A stretch of DNA of 64,000 nt from Nocardioides allogilvus (GTDB taxonomy: Bacteria; Actinomycetota; Actinomycetes; Propionibacteriales; Nocardioidaceae): assembly GCF_003047285.1 (NCBI RefSeq), contig NZ_PZYX01000009.1:62001-126000 (forward strand). Direction: 5' to 3'. The notes beneath the pieces are model-generated. The model did not search any database. It saw nothing but the letters and a program-made list of their open reading frames with translations, and was not told where the DNA came from. Below, piece after piece: positions 24,773 to 35,052 of the stretch. Position 1 is the stretch's first letter; every line of letters begins with the position of its first letter. A program made the translations under genes and the position numbers.

Positions 24773-26032
24773 GTGGGAATGAGAGTCGCGGTCGAACGCA
24801 TCGCCAACAGCAGCTCCGGCATCGCGGTGTCGATGGCGATCATGAACGTCGCGACCTACGGCTTCGTGCTGCTCGGCTCCGACCTGCTCGGCACCGAGAC
24901 GTACGGCGCCGTCGCGGCCTCGCTCAACGTGCTGCTCGTCATCAGCGTCGGCGCGCTCGGGCTGCAGGCGACCGCGGCTCGACGCATCTCCGCGGACCCG
25001 CAGCACGTCGCCCAGATCGAGCACTCGATCCTGCGCGTCACCTACCGCGCCGCCGCCGCGCTCGGCGTCATCATGCTCGTACTGAGCCCGGCCATCCAGC
25101 GCCTGCTCAACCTCGACCACATCGGCGTCGCCCTGCTCATCGCGATCTCGACCGTGCCGCTGACGATCGTGGGCGGCTTCGCCGGGATCCTGCAGGGCGA
25201 GCGGCGCTGGGCGGCGCTCGGCCTGCTCTACATCGCATCCGGTGTCCCCCGACTGGTGATCGGCACCGCCTTCATCGCCTGGCGCCCGACGGAGCTCTGG
25301 GCCCTCGCCGGGATCGCCGTCAGCTTCTGGGCGCCGGTGCTGGTCGGCTGGTGGGCGCTGCGCAACAGGCGCCACCCGAGCGACGAGGCCGCCGGGCACA
25401 CCGGCATGGCCATGCTCAAGGAGAGCATCAGCAACGGCCAGGCGCTGTTCGCGTTCTTCGCGCTCAGCAGCGTCGACATCGTCGTGGCGCGCAACGTCTT
25501 GTCCAACCACGAGTCCGGGCTCTACGCCGGCGGGCTCATCCTCGCGAAGGCGATGCTGTTCCTGCCGCAGTTCGTGGTGATCGTCGCCTTCCCGACGATG
25601 GCCACCGGCAGCGGGCGCCGCAAGGCCCTGGTCGTGAGCCTGTCCCTCGTCGCCGCGCTCGGCACGGTCGGCACGCTCGCCGCCTGGCTGCTCTCGGGCA
25701 TCGCCATCCGCTTCGCCGGCGGCGTGAAGTACGCCGAGGTCGAGCCCCGCCTGTGGATCTTCGCCATCCTCGGCACACTGCTCTCGATGATCCAGCTGCT
25801 CGTCTACTCGGTGCTCGCCCGCCAGGGCAAGCGCTCGGTCTACGTCGTGTGGCTGGCCCTGGTGACCCTGGTCGCGGTGGGCCTCACGACCGAGACCGTG
25901 CTCGGCCTGGTGACGACCGTCGTGCTGGTCGACGTCGCGCTGCTGCTCGTCCTGCTGGGAGTCAGCGCGTGGTTCCTGCGCGACGGCGCGCCCGCCCCCG
26001 AGGAACCCGCCGCCACGACGCTCCAGTCCTAG
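24773..26032 (+). CDS. Polysaccharide flippase-like membrane protein (MATE/Wzx superfamily)
   Basis: A 419-residue integral membrane protein with about 12 hydrophobic segments. The layout is that of Wzx/PST-type lipid-linked oligosaccharide flippases: an N-terminal SSGIAVSMAIMNVATYGFVL, LGTETYGAVAASLNVLLV, a central loop WWALRNRRHPSDE and SVDIVVARNVLSNHESGLYA, whose charged and Gly-rich turn is conserved in this superfamily. The start is taken as the GTG at 24773 next to a -10 element; ATG 24734 or 24779 are alternatives. It converges with polA, and the two stop codons share a CTAG. No glycosyltransferase genes are nearby, so the cargo is open. Confidence 0.75.
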   Translation: MGMRVAVERIANSSSGIAVSMAIMNVATYGFVLLGSDLLGTETYGAVAASLNVLLVISVGALGLQATAARRISADPQHVAQIEHSILRVTYRAAAALGVIMLVLSPAIQRLLNLDHIGVALLIAISTVPLTIVGGFAGILQGERRWAALGLLYIASGVPRLVIGTAFIAWRPTELWALAGIAVSFWAPVLVGWWALRNRRHPSDEAAGHTGMAMLKESISNGQALFAFFALSSVDIVVARNVLSNHESGLYAGGLILAKAMLFLPQFVVIVAFPTMATGSGRRKALVVSLSLVAALGTVGTLAAWLLSGIAIRFAGGVKYAEVEPRLWIFAILGTLLSMIQLLVYSVLARQGKRSVYVVWLALVTLVAVGLTTETVLGLVTTVVLVDVALLLVLLGVSAWFLRDGAPAPEEPAATTLQS

Positions 26033-28737
26033 TGCGCGGCGTCGTGCCAGCTGCGACCGGTCCCGACCGACACGTCGAGCGGCACGGCGAGGTCGGCCGC
26101 GCGGCCCATCTGCTCGCGCACGAGCGTGGCCAGCGCGTCGCTCTCCCCCGGCGCCACCTCGAACACGAGCTCGTCGTGGACCTGCAGCAGCATCCGTGAC
26201 GACAGGCCCTGCTCGAGGATCGCCCTCTCCACGTTCAGCATGGCGACCTTGATCAGGTCGGCTGCCGAGCCCTGGATCGGCGCGTTGAGCGCCATCCGCT
26301 CAGCCGTCTCACGCCGCATCCGGTTGTCGCTGGTGAGGTCGGGGAGATAGCGACGCCGGCCCAGGATCGTCTCTGTGAAGCCGGATCGGCGCGCCTCGTC
26401 GACGATCCCGCCGAGGTAGTCGCGGATGCCGCCGAAGGTCTCGAAGTACTCGTCCATGAGCCCGCGGGCCTCGGACGGCTCGATGCGCAGCTGCTGCGAG
26501 AGCCCGAACGCCGACAGGCCGTAGGCCAGGCCGTAGTTCATCGCCTTGATCTTGGCGCGCTCCTCGGTGCCGACCGCGTCGGCGTCCATGTCGAAGACCC
26601 GCGCTGCAGTGATCGAGTGGAAGTCGTGACCGGAGCGGAACGCCTCGATCAGCAGTGCGTCCTCGGAGAGGTGGGCCATGATCCGCATCTCGACCTGGCT
26701 GTAGTCGGCCGTCATCAGCGACTCGTAGCCGTCGCCGACCACGAACCCCTCGCGGATGCGACGACCGGCCTCGGTGCGGATCGGGATGTTCTGCAGGTTG
26801 GGGTCGGTGCTGGACAGGCGCCCCGTGGCGGCGATGATCTGGTTGTACGTCGTGTGGATCCGCCCGTCGGAGGCGACCGTCTTGAGCAGCCCCTCGACGG
26901 TCTGGCGCAGCCGGATGACGTCGCGGTGACGCAGCAGGTGTTGCAGGAACGGGTGCTCGGTCTTCTCGTAGAGCGACTGCAGGGCGTCGGCGTCGGTGGT
27001 GTAGCCGGTCTTGGTGCGCTTGGTCTTCGGCATGTCGAGCTCGTCGAAGAGCACCACCTGCAGCTGCTTGGGCGAGCCGAGGTTGATCTCCTTGCCGATG
27101 ACGTCGTAGGCGTCGGCGGCGGCCGCCTTGACCTGGTCGCCGAACTCGGACTCGAGCCCCTCGAGGTAGTCGGTGTCGACCGCGATGCCGGTCTGCTCCA
27201 TCCGCACCAGCGTGGCGACCAGCGGCAGCTCGACGTCGGCGAGCAGCGTGGTCCCGCCGTGTTCCTCGACCGTGTCGTCGAGGGCATCGGCCAGGTCGAG
27301 GATCGCGCGCGCCGTCAGCATCGCGACGTCGCTGGCGCCGGTGTCGTCGAGGGTGTCGAAGCTCAGCTGGTCGGCGTCGCCGGTGTCCTGGCGCAGCTCG
27401 CGCTTGAGGTAGCGCAACGTCAGGTCCGCGAGGTCGTAGGACCGCTGGTCGGGCTGGACGAGGTAGGCCGCGAGCGCGGTGTCGACGGCCAGCCCGTACA
27501 GCTCCCAGCCGCGCGCCGCGAGGGCGAGCGTGGGGCCCTTGGCGTCGTGCATGACCTTGGGCAGGGCCGCGTCGGCCAGCCAGCCGGCCAGCGCTGCGTC
27601 GTCCTCGGGCGAGATCTCGGTGACATCGATCCAGGCCCCGGCACTGGCACCGGCCGCCAGGGCGACCGAGACGACGTCGCCCGTGCCGGCCCGCCAGCTG
27701 CCTTGTACGGCGACGCCGACCCGCTTCGCGTCGCTGGCGTGCTCCGCCAACCACGCGGCAACGCCGCCGGACGCCAGCCGCTGACCGTCGAGCTCGAAGC
27801 CGGACTCGTCGATCTCGTCGCCGGCGGCCGGGTCGATGGTGTCCATCAGCCGCGTGCGCAGCTCGCCGCGGAACTCCAGCTCGTCGAGCAGCTCGAGAGC
27901 AGCAGTGCGGTCCCACGGCTGGCGCACCGTCTCGCCGGGGCGCACGGGCAGGGTCAGGTCGCGGATCAGCGCGTTGAGGTGGCGGTTGCGGATCACGTCG
28001 CCGAGGTGGGCGCGCAGCGCCTCGCCCTTCTTGCCGGTGATCTCGTCGGCGCGGGCGATCACGTTGTCGAGCCCGTCGAACTGGTTGATCCACTTCGCGG
28101 CATAGCCCTGGCCGACGCCGGGCACGCCCGGCAGGTTGTCGGAGGTCTCCCCCACGATGGCCGCGAGCTCGGGATAGCGGTAGGGCGGGACGCCGTACTT
28201 GTCCTCGACGTAGTTGGGGGTGAGCCGGGCGAGGTCGCTGACCCCGCGCATGGGATAGAGCACCGTGGAGTTCTCGGTGACGAGCTGGATGGAATCGCGG
28301 TCACCGGTGAGGATCAGGACCTCCATGCCCTCGGCGAGGGCCTGGGTGGCGAGGGTGGCGATGATGTCGTCGGCCTCGTAGCCCTCGAGCTCGAGGTGCT
28401 GGATGCGCAGCGAGTCGAGGACCCGCTGGATCAGCGGGAGCTGGCTGCTGAACTCGCCGGGGGTCTTGTTGCGCTTCGCCTTGTATTCCGGGTATTCCTC
28501 GAGCCGGAACGTCTGGCGCGACTTGTCGAACGCCACGGCGACGTGGGTCGGCACCTCGTCGCGCAGCACGTTGACCAGCATCGAGGTGAACCCGTAGACG
28601 GCGTTGGTGTGCTGGCCCGAAGCTGTCGAGAAGTTCTCCACCGGCAGCGCGAAGAACGCGCGGTAGGCCAGCGAGTGACCGTCGAGGAGGAGCAGGCGGG
28701 CGGGAGTCGTGGTGGGGGCGGCGCTCGTGTCGGACAC
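26029..28737 (-). CDS. polA: DNA polymerase I
   Basis: A 902-residue family A polymerase for gap repair and Okazaki fragment processing. The N-terminal 5'-3' exonuclease starts LLLLDGHSLAYRAFFAL and includes ILTGDRDSIQLV and NLPGVPGVGQGYAAKW. The middle domain (about 320-510) resembles a 3'-5' exonuclease but lacks a clear set of catalytic carboxylates, as is common in actinobacterial PolA. The polymerase domain has motif A TADYSQVEMRIMAHLSED, motif B RAKIKAMNYGLAYGLS and motif C QVHDELVFE. The GTG start lies 6 bases after TAGAGT (28744-28749), implying a leaderless mRNA. It is divergent from a thioesterase gene, as in related genomes. Confidence 0.97.
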   Translation of the reverse strand: MSDTSAAPTTTPARLLLLDGHSLAYRAFFALPVENFSTASGQHTNAVYGFTSMLVNVLRDEVPTHVAVAFDKSRQTFRLEEYPEYKAKRNKTPGEFSSQLPLIQRVLDSLRIQHLELEGYEADDIIATLATQALAEGMEVLILTGDRDSIQLVTENSTVLYPMRGVSDLARLTPNYVEDKYGVPPYRYPELAAIVGETSDNLPGVPGVGQGYAAKWINQFDGLDNVIARADEITGKKGEALRAHLGDVIRNRHLNALIRDLTLPVRPGETVRQPWDRTAALELLDELEFRGELRTRLMDTIDPAAGDEIDESGFELDGQRLASGGVAAWLAEHASDAKRVGVAVQGSWRAGTGDVVSVALAAGASAGAWIDVTEISPEDDAALAGWLADAALPKVMHDAKGPTLALAARGWELYGLAVDTALAAYLVQPDQRSYDLADLTLRYLKRELRQDTGDADQLSFDTLDDTGASDVAMLTARAILDLADALDDTVEEHGGTTLLADVELPLVATLVRMEQTGIAVDTDYLEGLESEFGDQVKAAAADAYDVIGKEINLGSPKQLQVVLFDELDMPKTKRTKTGYTTDADALQSLYEKTEHPFLQHLLRHRDVIRLRQTVEGLLKTVASDGRIHTTYNQIIAATGRLSSTDPNLQNIPIRTEAGRRIREGFVVGDGYESLMTADYSQVEMRIMAHLSEDALLIEAFRSGHDFHSITAARVFDMDADAVGTEERAKIKAMNYGLAYGLSAFGLSQQLRIEPSEARGLMDEYFETFGGIRDYLGGIVDEARRSGFTETILGRRRYLPDLTSDNRMRRETAERMALNAPIQGSAADLIKVAMLNVERAILEQGLSSRMLLQVHDELVFEVAPGESDALATLVREQMGRAADLAVPLDVSVGTGRSWHDAAH

Positions 28738-28800
28738 GACGCGACTCTATCCGCCGGCACCGACGACGCCGAGCGACCGGGGGTCGGCCACAATGCCTCC

Positions 28801-29238
28801 ATGAGCGACCTCAAGCTGCCGACCACGGGCCTCACCATCGACGAGTTCGTGGCGATGATGCCGCAGGGCATGGGTGCCCTGAACGAGAAGATGGGCCTGG
28901 TGATCACGGAGATCTCGGCCGAGCGCATCGTGGCGACGATGCCCGTCGAGGGCAACACCCAGCCCTACGGCCTCCTGCACGGCGGCGCGTCCGTGGTGCT
29001 GGCCGAGACCCTCGGCTCCATCGGGTCCGCGATCCATGCCGCTCCCGACAAGATCGCCGTGGGCGTCGACATCAACGCCACCCATCACCGCGCGGCGACG
29101 TCGGGCACGGTCACCGGCACCGCCACACCGATCCACCTCGGTCGCAGCATGGCTGCCTTCGAGGTCGTCATCACCAACGAGGAGGGCAAGCGCGTCTGCA
29201 CGTCGCGCATCACCTGCGCCCTCCTCGACAAGCCCTGA
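28801..29238 (+). CDS. Hotdog-fold thioesterase (PaaI family)
   Basis: A 145-residue hotdog thioesterase that hydrolyses an acyl- or aryl-CoA. The signature is PYGLLHGGASVVLAETLGS, in which the HGG turn binds CoA and the Glu in AET acts in catalysis; VGVDINATHHRAATSG follows. The ATG at 28801 is 6 bases after CACAAT (28789-28794), another leaderless arrangement. The N-terminus is about 20 residues longer than the shortest members. A thioesterase beside polA is a recurrent actinobacterial pairing, which supports orthology but does not tell the substrate. Confidence 0.88.
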   Translation: MSDLKLPTTGLTIDEFVAMMPQGMGALNEKMGLVITEISAERIVATMPVEGNTQPYGLLHGGASVVLAETLGSIGSAIHAAPDKIAVGVDINATHHRAATSGTVTGTATPIHLGRSMAAFEVVITNEEGKRVCTSRITCALLDKP

Positions 29239-29244
29239 GGTCGC

Positions 29245-29811
29245 TCAGGAGGCGACGTGCTCGCGGCCCAGTCGCCGAGCAGCCAGGACCTTGTCGACCT
29301 GGCGTGATCCGCGGTTGCGGGTCGCGGAGCGTCGCCCCGACAACTTGGAGCGTACGGCGGAGGTGCTGGCGGCACGCAGCGTCGCCTGCGGCGTCAGCGA
29401 GAGCCGGGCCATGAAGCGGTTGGCGTCGCGGGAGTTGGCCATCGCAGCAGTCGCCACCGTGGCGATGCCGTGGGCCTCGGCGAACCGGGTTGCGGCATCC
29501 ATCAGCGCCGTACCGACACCGCGGCGACGGAACTCGGGCAGCACGTGCGGCGAGACGGCCAGCACGGCGGAGTCGAGGTTGAGCGGCGTGAGGGTGGTCG
29601 CCTCGAGGAAGACCGCGCCCGCCACCCGCCCGTCGAGCTCGGCCACGGCGATGCAGCGGTCGTCGCGGTCGGCGCATCCCTCGATGACGCTGAGGACGTC
29701 GGCCTCCTGCTCCGCCGCGCTGCCGCGACGCAGGATGTCCGTCCACAACTCACGCAGCGCCGGCGCGTCAGCCGTCGCGGCTGCCCGCACCTGGACCGAG
29801 GTCCTGCTCAT
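29245..29811 (-). CDS. GNAT family N-acetyltransferase
   Basis: A 188-residue acetyltransferase. The GNAT fold shows AVFLEATTLTPLNLDSAVLAVSP as the central strands and VLPEFRRRGVGTALMDAA as the acetyl-CoA pyrophosphate loop (R/QxxGxG/A), followed by AMANSRDANRFMARLSL. The last 45 residues are basic (SAVRSKLSGRRSATRNR), an unusual tail that could bind nucleic acid or be disordered. The ATG at 29811 is chosen for its GGAG six bases upstream; an ATG four codons earlier is possible. It converges with the thioesterase gene. The substrate is unknown. Confidence 0.8.
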   Translation of the reverse strand: MSRTSVQVRAAATADAPALRELWTDILRRGSAAEQEADVLSVIEGCADRDDRCIAVAELDGRVAGAVFLEATTLTPLNLDSAVLAVSPHVLPEFRRRGVGTALMDAATRFAEAHGIATVATAAMANSRDANRFMARLSLTPQATLRAASTSAVRSKLSGRRSATRNRGSRQVDKVLAARRLGREHVAS

Positions 29812-29931
29812 GCTCAACTCCATAGGATCAGCCCCGTGATACTGCGTCCCCCGTGCCGAGAAGGTTCTCGGCCATGTGCGATGACCTTACGCTGACCTGA
29901 TGACCCGTGTCAGGTGAGGTGTCCGCCGCGA

Positions 29932-29974
29932 GCGCCGTGTTCGGCGCCCACGCCGGAGTGTGCTGAAGCTCCGG
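29932..29974. terminator. Possible terminator after livF
   Basis: Two short hairpins in a row, GCGCCG-TGTT-CGGCGC (29932-29947) and CCGGAG / CTCCGG (29953-29974), right after the livF stop on the minus strand. The stems are only 6 bp. Confidence 0.4.
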
Positions 29975-29975
29975 C

Positions 29976-30704
29976 TCAGACGTCGCCACCGAGGTAGGCC
30001 GCCCGCACGGAGTCGTCCCCCGCGAGCTCGCGTCCGGTGCCGGAGCGGACGATCGCGCCCGTCTCCAGGATGTGAGCCGAGTCCGAGCGCTTCAACGCCT
30101 GGGCGGCGTTCTGCTCGACGAGCAGCACCGTGGTGCCCTGGTGGTTGATCTCGGTGATGATCGAGAAGATCTGCTGGATGAACTTGGGCGCGAGGCCCAT
30201 CGACGGCTCGTCCAGCAGGATCAGCCGCGGCTTGGCCATCAGGGCCCGACCGATGGCCAGCATCTGCTGCTCGCCACCGGACATGGTGCCGGCGGTCTGG
30301 CTGATGCGCTCCTTCAGCCGGGGGAAGAGCTCGAAGACCCGGTCCAGGTCGCTCAGGTAGGCGGCGCTGCGTCGGTCGTTGCGGACGTAGGCCCCCATGT
30401 CGAGGTTCTCGCGCACGGTCATGCCCGGGAAGCAGCCGCGACCTTCGGGCGACTGCGAGATGCCGAGCTTGACCCGCTCGTAGGGAGGCAGGTGGGTGAT
30501 GTCCTTGCCGTCGAAGACGACCTTGCCCTGCCGCACCTTGCGCAGCCCCGAGATCGTCTTCAGCGTCGTCGTCTTGCCGGCGCCGTTGGCGCCGATCAGG
30601 CTGGTGATGCTGCCTTCCTTGACCCCGAACGAGATGTCACGGATGGCCTCGATGTGCCCGTAGTTGACGCACAGGTTCTCGACCTCAAGAAGCATCTTCT
30701 TCAT
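29976..30704 (-). CDS. livF: Branched-chain amino acid ABC transporter ATPase, LivF-type
   Basis: A 242-residue ATPase of the branched-chain amino acid importer. Walker A is GANGAGKTTTLK, the signature is MSGGEQQMLAIGRAL and Walker B RLILLDEPSMGLAP; the short length and the EQNAAQALKRSD switch region identify LivF rather than LivG. The start at 30704 (MKKMLLEVENLCVNYG) or three codons later at 30695 overlaps the end of livG, so translation is coupled. It is the last gene of livJ-HMGF. Confidence 0.92.
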   Translation of the reverse strand: MKKMLLEVENLCVNYGHIEAIRDISFGVKEGSITSLIGANGAGKTTTLKTISGLRKVRQGKVVFDGKDITHLPPYERVKLGISQSPEGRGCFPGMTVRENLDMGAYVRNDRRSAAYLSDLDRVFELFPRLKERISQTAGTMSGGEQQMLAIGRALMAKPRLILLDEPSMGLAPKFIQQIFSIITEINHQGTTVLLVEQNAAQALKRSDSAHILETGAIVRSGTGRELAGDDSVRAAYLGGDV

Positions 30705-31480
30705 CCACTCCCAGGTAGGCGGCGATGACCGCCGGGTTGTCACGGATCTCCGACGGCTTGCCCTCGGCGATCTTGCGCCCGAACTCGAGCACCACGATCC
30801 GGTCGGTCACGCCCATGACGAGCTTCATGTCGTGCTCGATCAGCAGCACGGTGTAGCCCTCGTCGCGGACCCGCTTGATCAGCTCCATCAGCTGGACCTT
30901 CTCCGCCGGGTTGAACCCCGCGGCCGGCTCGTCGAGGCAGATCAGCTTGGGACCGGTGGCCATGGCCCGGGCGATCTCCAGGCGCCGCTGGTCGCCGTAG
31001 GACAGGTTGGCCGCGAGCTCGTCGGGGTTGCGGTGCAGACCCATGAACTTCAGCACCTCCATCGCCCGGTCGTGTCCGTGCCGCTCCTCACGACGGTGCT
31101 TGGGGAGTCGGAACAGCGCACTCGCCATGCCGGTGGAGTGCTGGGCGTCGGCGCCGACCAGGACGTTCTCCAGCGCCGTCATCGACTTGAAGAGGCGGAT
31201 GTTCTGGAAGGTCCGGGCGATGCCGAGGCGCGCGATCTGGTAGCGCTTGCGGCCTGCGATCGAGGAGCCCTCGAAGACGATGTCGCCGCTCGTGGGCGCG
31301 TAGATGCCGGTGACCGCGTTGAAGCACGTGGTCTTGCCCGCGCCGTTGGGACCGATCAGGCCGAGGATCTCGCCCTCGTTGATGTGGAACGTCACCTCGT
31401 CGAGGGCCGTCAGGCCACCGAACTTCAAGGTCAGATCCTTGATCTCCAGGACGCGTCGGCCCGGGCTCTGCGTGGTGTCG

Positions 31481-31488
<8 letters not shown>
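30685..31488 (-). CDS. livG: Branched-chain amino acid ABC transporter ATPase, LivG-type
   Basis: A 267-residue ATPase. Walker A is GPNGAGKTTCFNAVTG, followed by the LivG-type IARLGIARTFQNIRLFKSMTAL, the signature LSYGDQRRLEIARAMA and Walker B LICLDEPAAGFNPAE. The C-terminus VIAAYLG is shared by LivG proteins. It overlaps livM by 8 bases. Together with LivF it powers the LivH-LivM channel. Confidence 0.93.
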
Positions 31489-32628
<1,140 letters not shown>

Positions 32629-32632
<4 letters not shown>

Positions 32633-33624
32633 GCGCGTGCCTTTCCGAGCGACTCACCCAGGATTCCGGTCGGGCGGAACAACAAGATGACGACCAGGAT
32701 CACGAAGGCCACCACGTCTCGCCACTCCGACCCGAACAGCGCGGAGCCCCAGTTCTCGGCCACACCGAGGATCAGGCCGCCGACCAGGGCGCCACGCAGG
32801 TTGCCGATGCCACCGAGGACGGCGGCGGTGAAGGCCTTGACGCCGAGGGTGAAACCGACGTCGAACTTCGTCGTCTCGATCTTCAACATGTACAGGAAGG
32901 CCGCCGCACCGGCCATGAGCCCGCCGAGCAGGAAGGTCATCTGCACCGCGCGGGTGGAGTTGACGCCCATCAGGGCCGCGGTCTCGGGGTCCTGTGCGGT
33001 GGCGCGGATGCCGCGGCCGAGCCGCGAGCGGCGTACGAACTGGTCGAGGACCACCATCATCACGATGGCGGACACGATCACCAGCACGTCGATCGAGGTG
33101 ACCTGGTAGTCACCGATCGGGAAGAGCTGCTTGTTGTCCAGGACGTTGGGCATGCTCCGGTTGATCCGGGCGCCGGCGACGTAGCGCTGGAGGTCGTCCT
33201 CGAGCCCGAACCAGCCGGCGATGCGATCACGCAGGCCCATCAGCTCGGCCAGCACGAACGAGGCACCGATCGCTGAGATCAGCGCGATGAGACGGGGAGA
33301 GTTGTTCTTGACCAGCCGACGGTAGGCGACGCGCTCGAGCACCAGGGCGATGGTGGCCGACATGGCCATCGCGGCCACCAGTGCGAGCAACAGGACGCCG
33401 ATGCCCTTCATCGTGCTGACGCTGCTGTCACCGACGAGCAGCATCGTGGTCCACAGGGCCGCGAAGGTGCCGTACATGAAGACTTCGGAGTGAGCGAAGT
33501 TGATGAGCTGTAGGACGCCGTAGACCATCGTGTAGCCCAGGGCGATGAGGGCGTAGATGGCGCCGAACGCCAGTCCGGTCACGGTCAGCTCGGCAAAGTT
33601 GTTGAACAGGAAGTCGAAGTTCAC
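32629..33624 (-). CDS. livH: Branched-chain amino acid ABC transporter permease, LivH-type
   Basis: A 331-residue permease with eight or more helices. AFGAIYALIALGYTMVYGVLQLINFAHSE is the LivH hallmark region at residues about 19-47 and GVNSTRAVQMTFLLGGLMAG the cytoplasmic coupling loop. It is somewhat longer than the 290-310 residues of typical LivH because of a loop around residues 125-165. It follows livJ after a gap holding a partial terminator. Confidence 0.92.
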
Positions 33625-33665
33625 CAGGCCTCCTCGGCCACAGGTTGAGCAAGGTTGAGCAAGGT

Positions 33666-33695
33666 TGCGGCCGGGAGGAGGACCCCCCGGCCGCA
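33666..33695. terminator. Hairpin between livJ and livH (partial terminator)
   Basis: A perfect 10-bp stem TGCGGCCGGG / CCCGGCCGCA separates the binding-protein gene from the permease genes. Such hairpins reduce read-through so that binding protein is made in excess. A direct repeat GTTGAGCAAG twice plus a third partial copy lies between it and livH (33644-33668). Confidence 0.65.
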
Positions 33696-33726
33696 GTTTC
33701 TTACACCGATGTCAATGCGTCTCGGA

Positions 33727-34887
33727 CTACTTGATCTCCTGGTCGGAGACGATCTCGCCGCCCTTGACCGTGTAGGCGTAGACGTGGACGTCGGCAGGCT
33801 CACCGGTCTCGTCGAAGGAGAGCTGCTTGGTCACGCCGGCTGCGTCGTAGTCGTTGACGAACGCCAGCATGTCCTCGCGGTTGTCGATGCCCTCGGCGAT
33901 GCCGTCCAGGAAGATCTGGGCGGCGTCGTAGGCCTCCGCGGCGTAGGTGCCCGGAGCACCACCGAACTCGGCCTCGTAGGCGGACGCGAACTCGGCGACC
34001 GCCGGGTCCTCGGCCGGGATGCACGGGCAGGTGATGATGGTGCCCTCGGCGGAGTCGCCGGCACCGTCGAGGTAGCCCGGGTCCTTGACGCCGTCGGCCA
34101 CGATGAACTCGCCCTTGTAGCCCGAGTCACGCAGCTGGCGCACGATCAGCGCCGCCTCGGCGTAGTAGCCGCCGAAGAAGACCGCGTCGGCCTTGGACGA
34201 GCGCACCTTGGTCACGGTGGCGCTGAAGTCGGTCTGCGCAGCCTGGATGGTGTCGTCGTCGACGACCAGGTCGCCCAGGTTCTCCTTGACGATGTCGGCC
34301 AGGCCGGCGCCGTACTCGGAGGCGTCGTCGACGACGAAGACAGCCTTGGCACCGACGGTGTCCTGGATGTACTTCGCGGCGGCCGGACCCTGCGTGGCGT
34401 CGTTGCCGAGCGCCCGGTGGAAGGTGTCCCAGCCGTTCTCGGCCAGGGCCGGGTTGGTGGCCGACGGGCTGACGGTCGGGAGACCGGCCTCGGCGAAGAT
34501 CGGACCGGCGGCCGCAGACTCACCGGAGAACGCGGGACCGACGATGCCGATGATGGCCTCGTTGCCGGCGGCCTCGGTGGCCAGCGACGGCGCCTGGTCG
34601 GGGCTGCCCTGCGAGTCGATCTGCTCGTAGGCCACCTCGCACTCGGCGTCCTCGTTGTACTGGTCGATGGCCAGCTGGGCCCCGTTGATGATGGGCTCGC
34701 CGAGTCCGGCCGCGGGGCCGGTCTGGGGGCCGAAGAAAGCCAGCGTCAGGTCACACGCCGCGCCGCCGCTGCTTGCCTCGTTGTCGCCACCGTCGCCCGA
34801 GTCGGTGGTGCCACAGGCACTCAGAGTCAGCCCCGCCGTGGCGATGAGCGCGATCACTGCGCGCTTGGGCCTCGTGGTTCGCAACAT
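33727..34887 (-). CDS. livJ: Branched-chain amino acid ABC transporter substrate-binding lipoprotein
   Basis: A 386-residue periplasmic-binding-protein fold I receptor anchored as a lipoprotein: signal MLRTTRPKRAVIALIATAGL and lipobox LSAC. GPQTGPAAGLGEPIINGAQLAIDQYN is the typical ligand-domain start, VGPAFSGESAAAGPIFAEAGLPTVSPSA the hinge region and AEAYDAAQIFLDGIAEG the second lobe. A ribosome binding site GGAGG precedes the ATG. It should deliver Leu, Ile, Val or related ligands to LivHMGF. Confidence 0.9.
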   Translation of the reverse strand: MLRTTRPKRAVIALIATAGLTLSACGTTDSGDGGDNEASSGGAACDLTLAFFGPQTGPAAGLGEPIINGAQLAIDQYNEDAECEVAYEQIDSQGSPDQAPSLATEAAGNEAIIGIVGPAFSGESAAAGPIFAEAGLPTVSPSATNPALAENGWDTFHRALGNDATQGPAAAKYIQDTVGAKAVFVVDDASEYGAGLADIVKENLGDLVVDDDTIQAAQTDFSATVTKVRSSKADAVFFGGYYAEAALIVRQLRDSGYKGEFIVADGVKDPGYLDGAGDSAEGTIITCPCIPAEDPAVAEFASAYEAEFGGAPGTYAAEAYDAAQIFLDGIAEGIDNREDMLAFVNDYDAAGVTKQLSFDETGEPADVHVYAYTVKGGEIVSDQEIK

Positions 34888-34944
34888 TGGTCCTCCGTCT
34901 TACTTGGGGCCATGCAGGGGTCCTGCACGGGTCGGGTGGAGCGA

Positions 34945-34986
34945 AACCTAGCATCATCGATGTGCCCTGAATCACCCTTCAGGCAC
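34945..34986 (-). promoter_or_regulatory. Putative livJ promoter and inverted repeat
   Basis: On the minus strand TGCTAGGTT gives a possible extended -10 (TAGGTT at 34950-34945), 58 bases before the livJ start. Just upstream, 34986-34962 forms the inverted repeat GTGCC-TGAA / TTCAGGGCAC with one bulge, covering the -35 region; it could be an operator, or the end of the pdtaR transcript. A smaller TGCAGG-CCTGCA hairpin lies in the leader at 34913-34927. Confidence 0.4.
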
Positions 34987-35052
34987 CAACTTCCTCCGGC
35001 CGTGATGCATTTGTGACTGAAGAGTTTGGGGCCAGGTCCCGCAGAACGGGGA

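Noticed and set aside
26617..28800. Long plus-strand frame running into the thioesterase gene
   Set aside because: The part before 28801 is antisense to polA. The recognised protein begins at ATG 28801.
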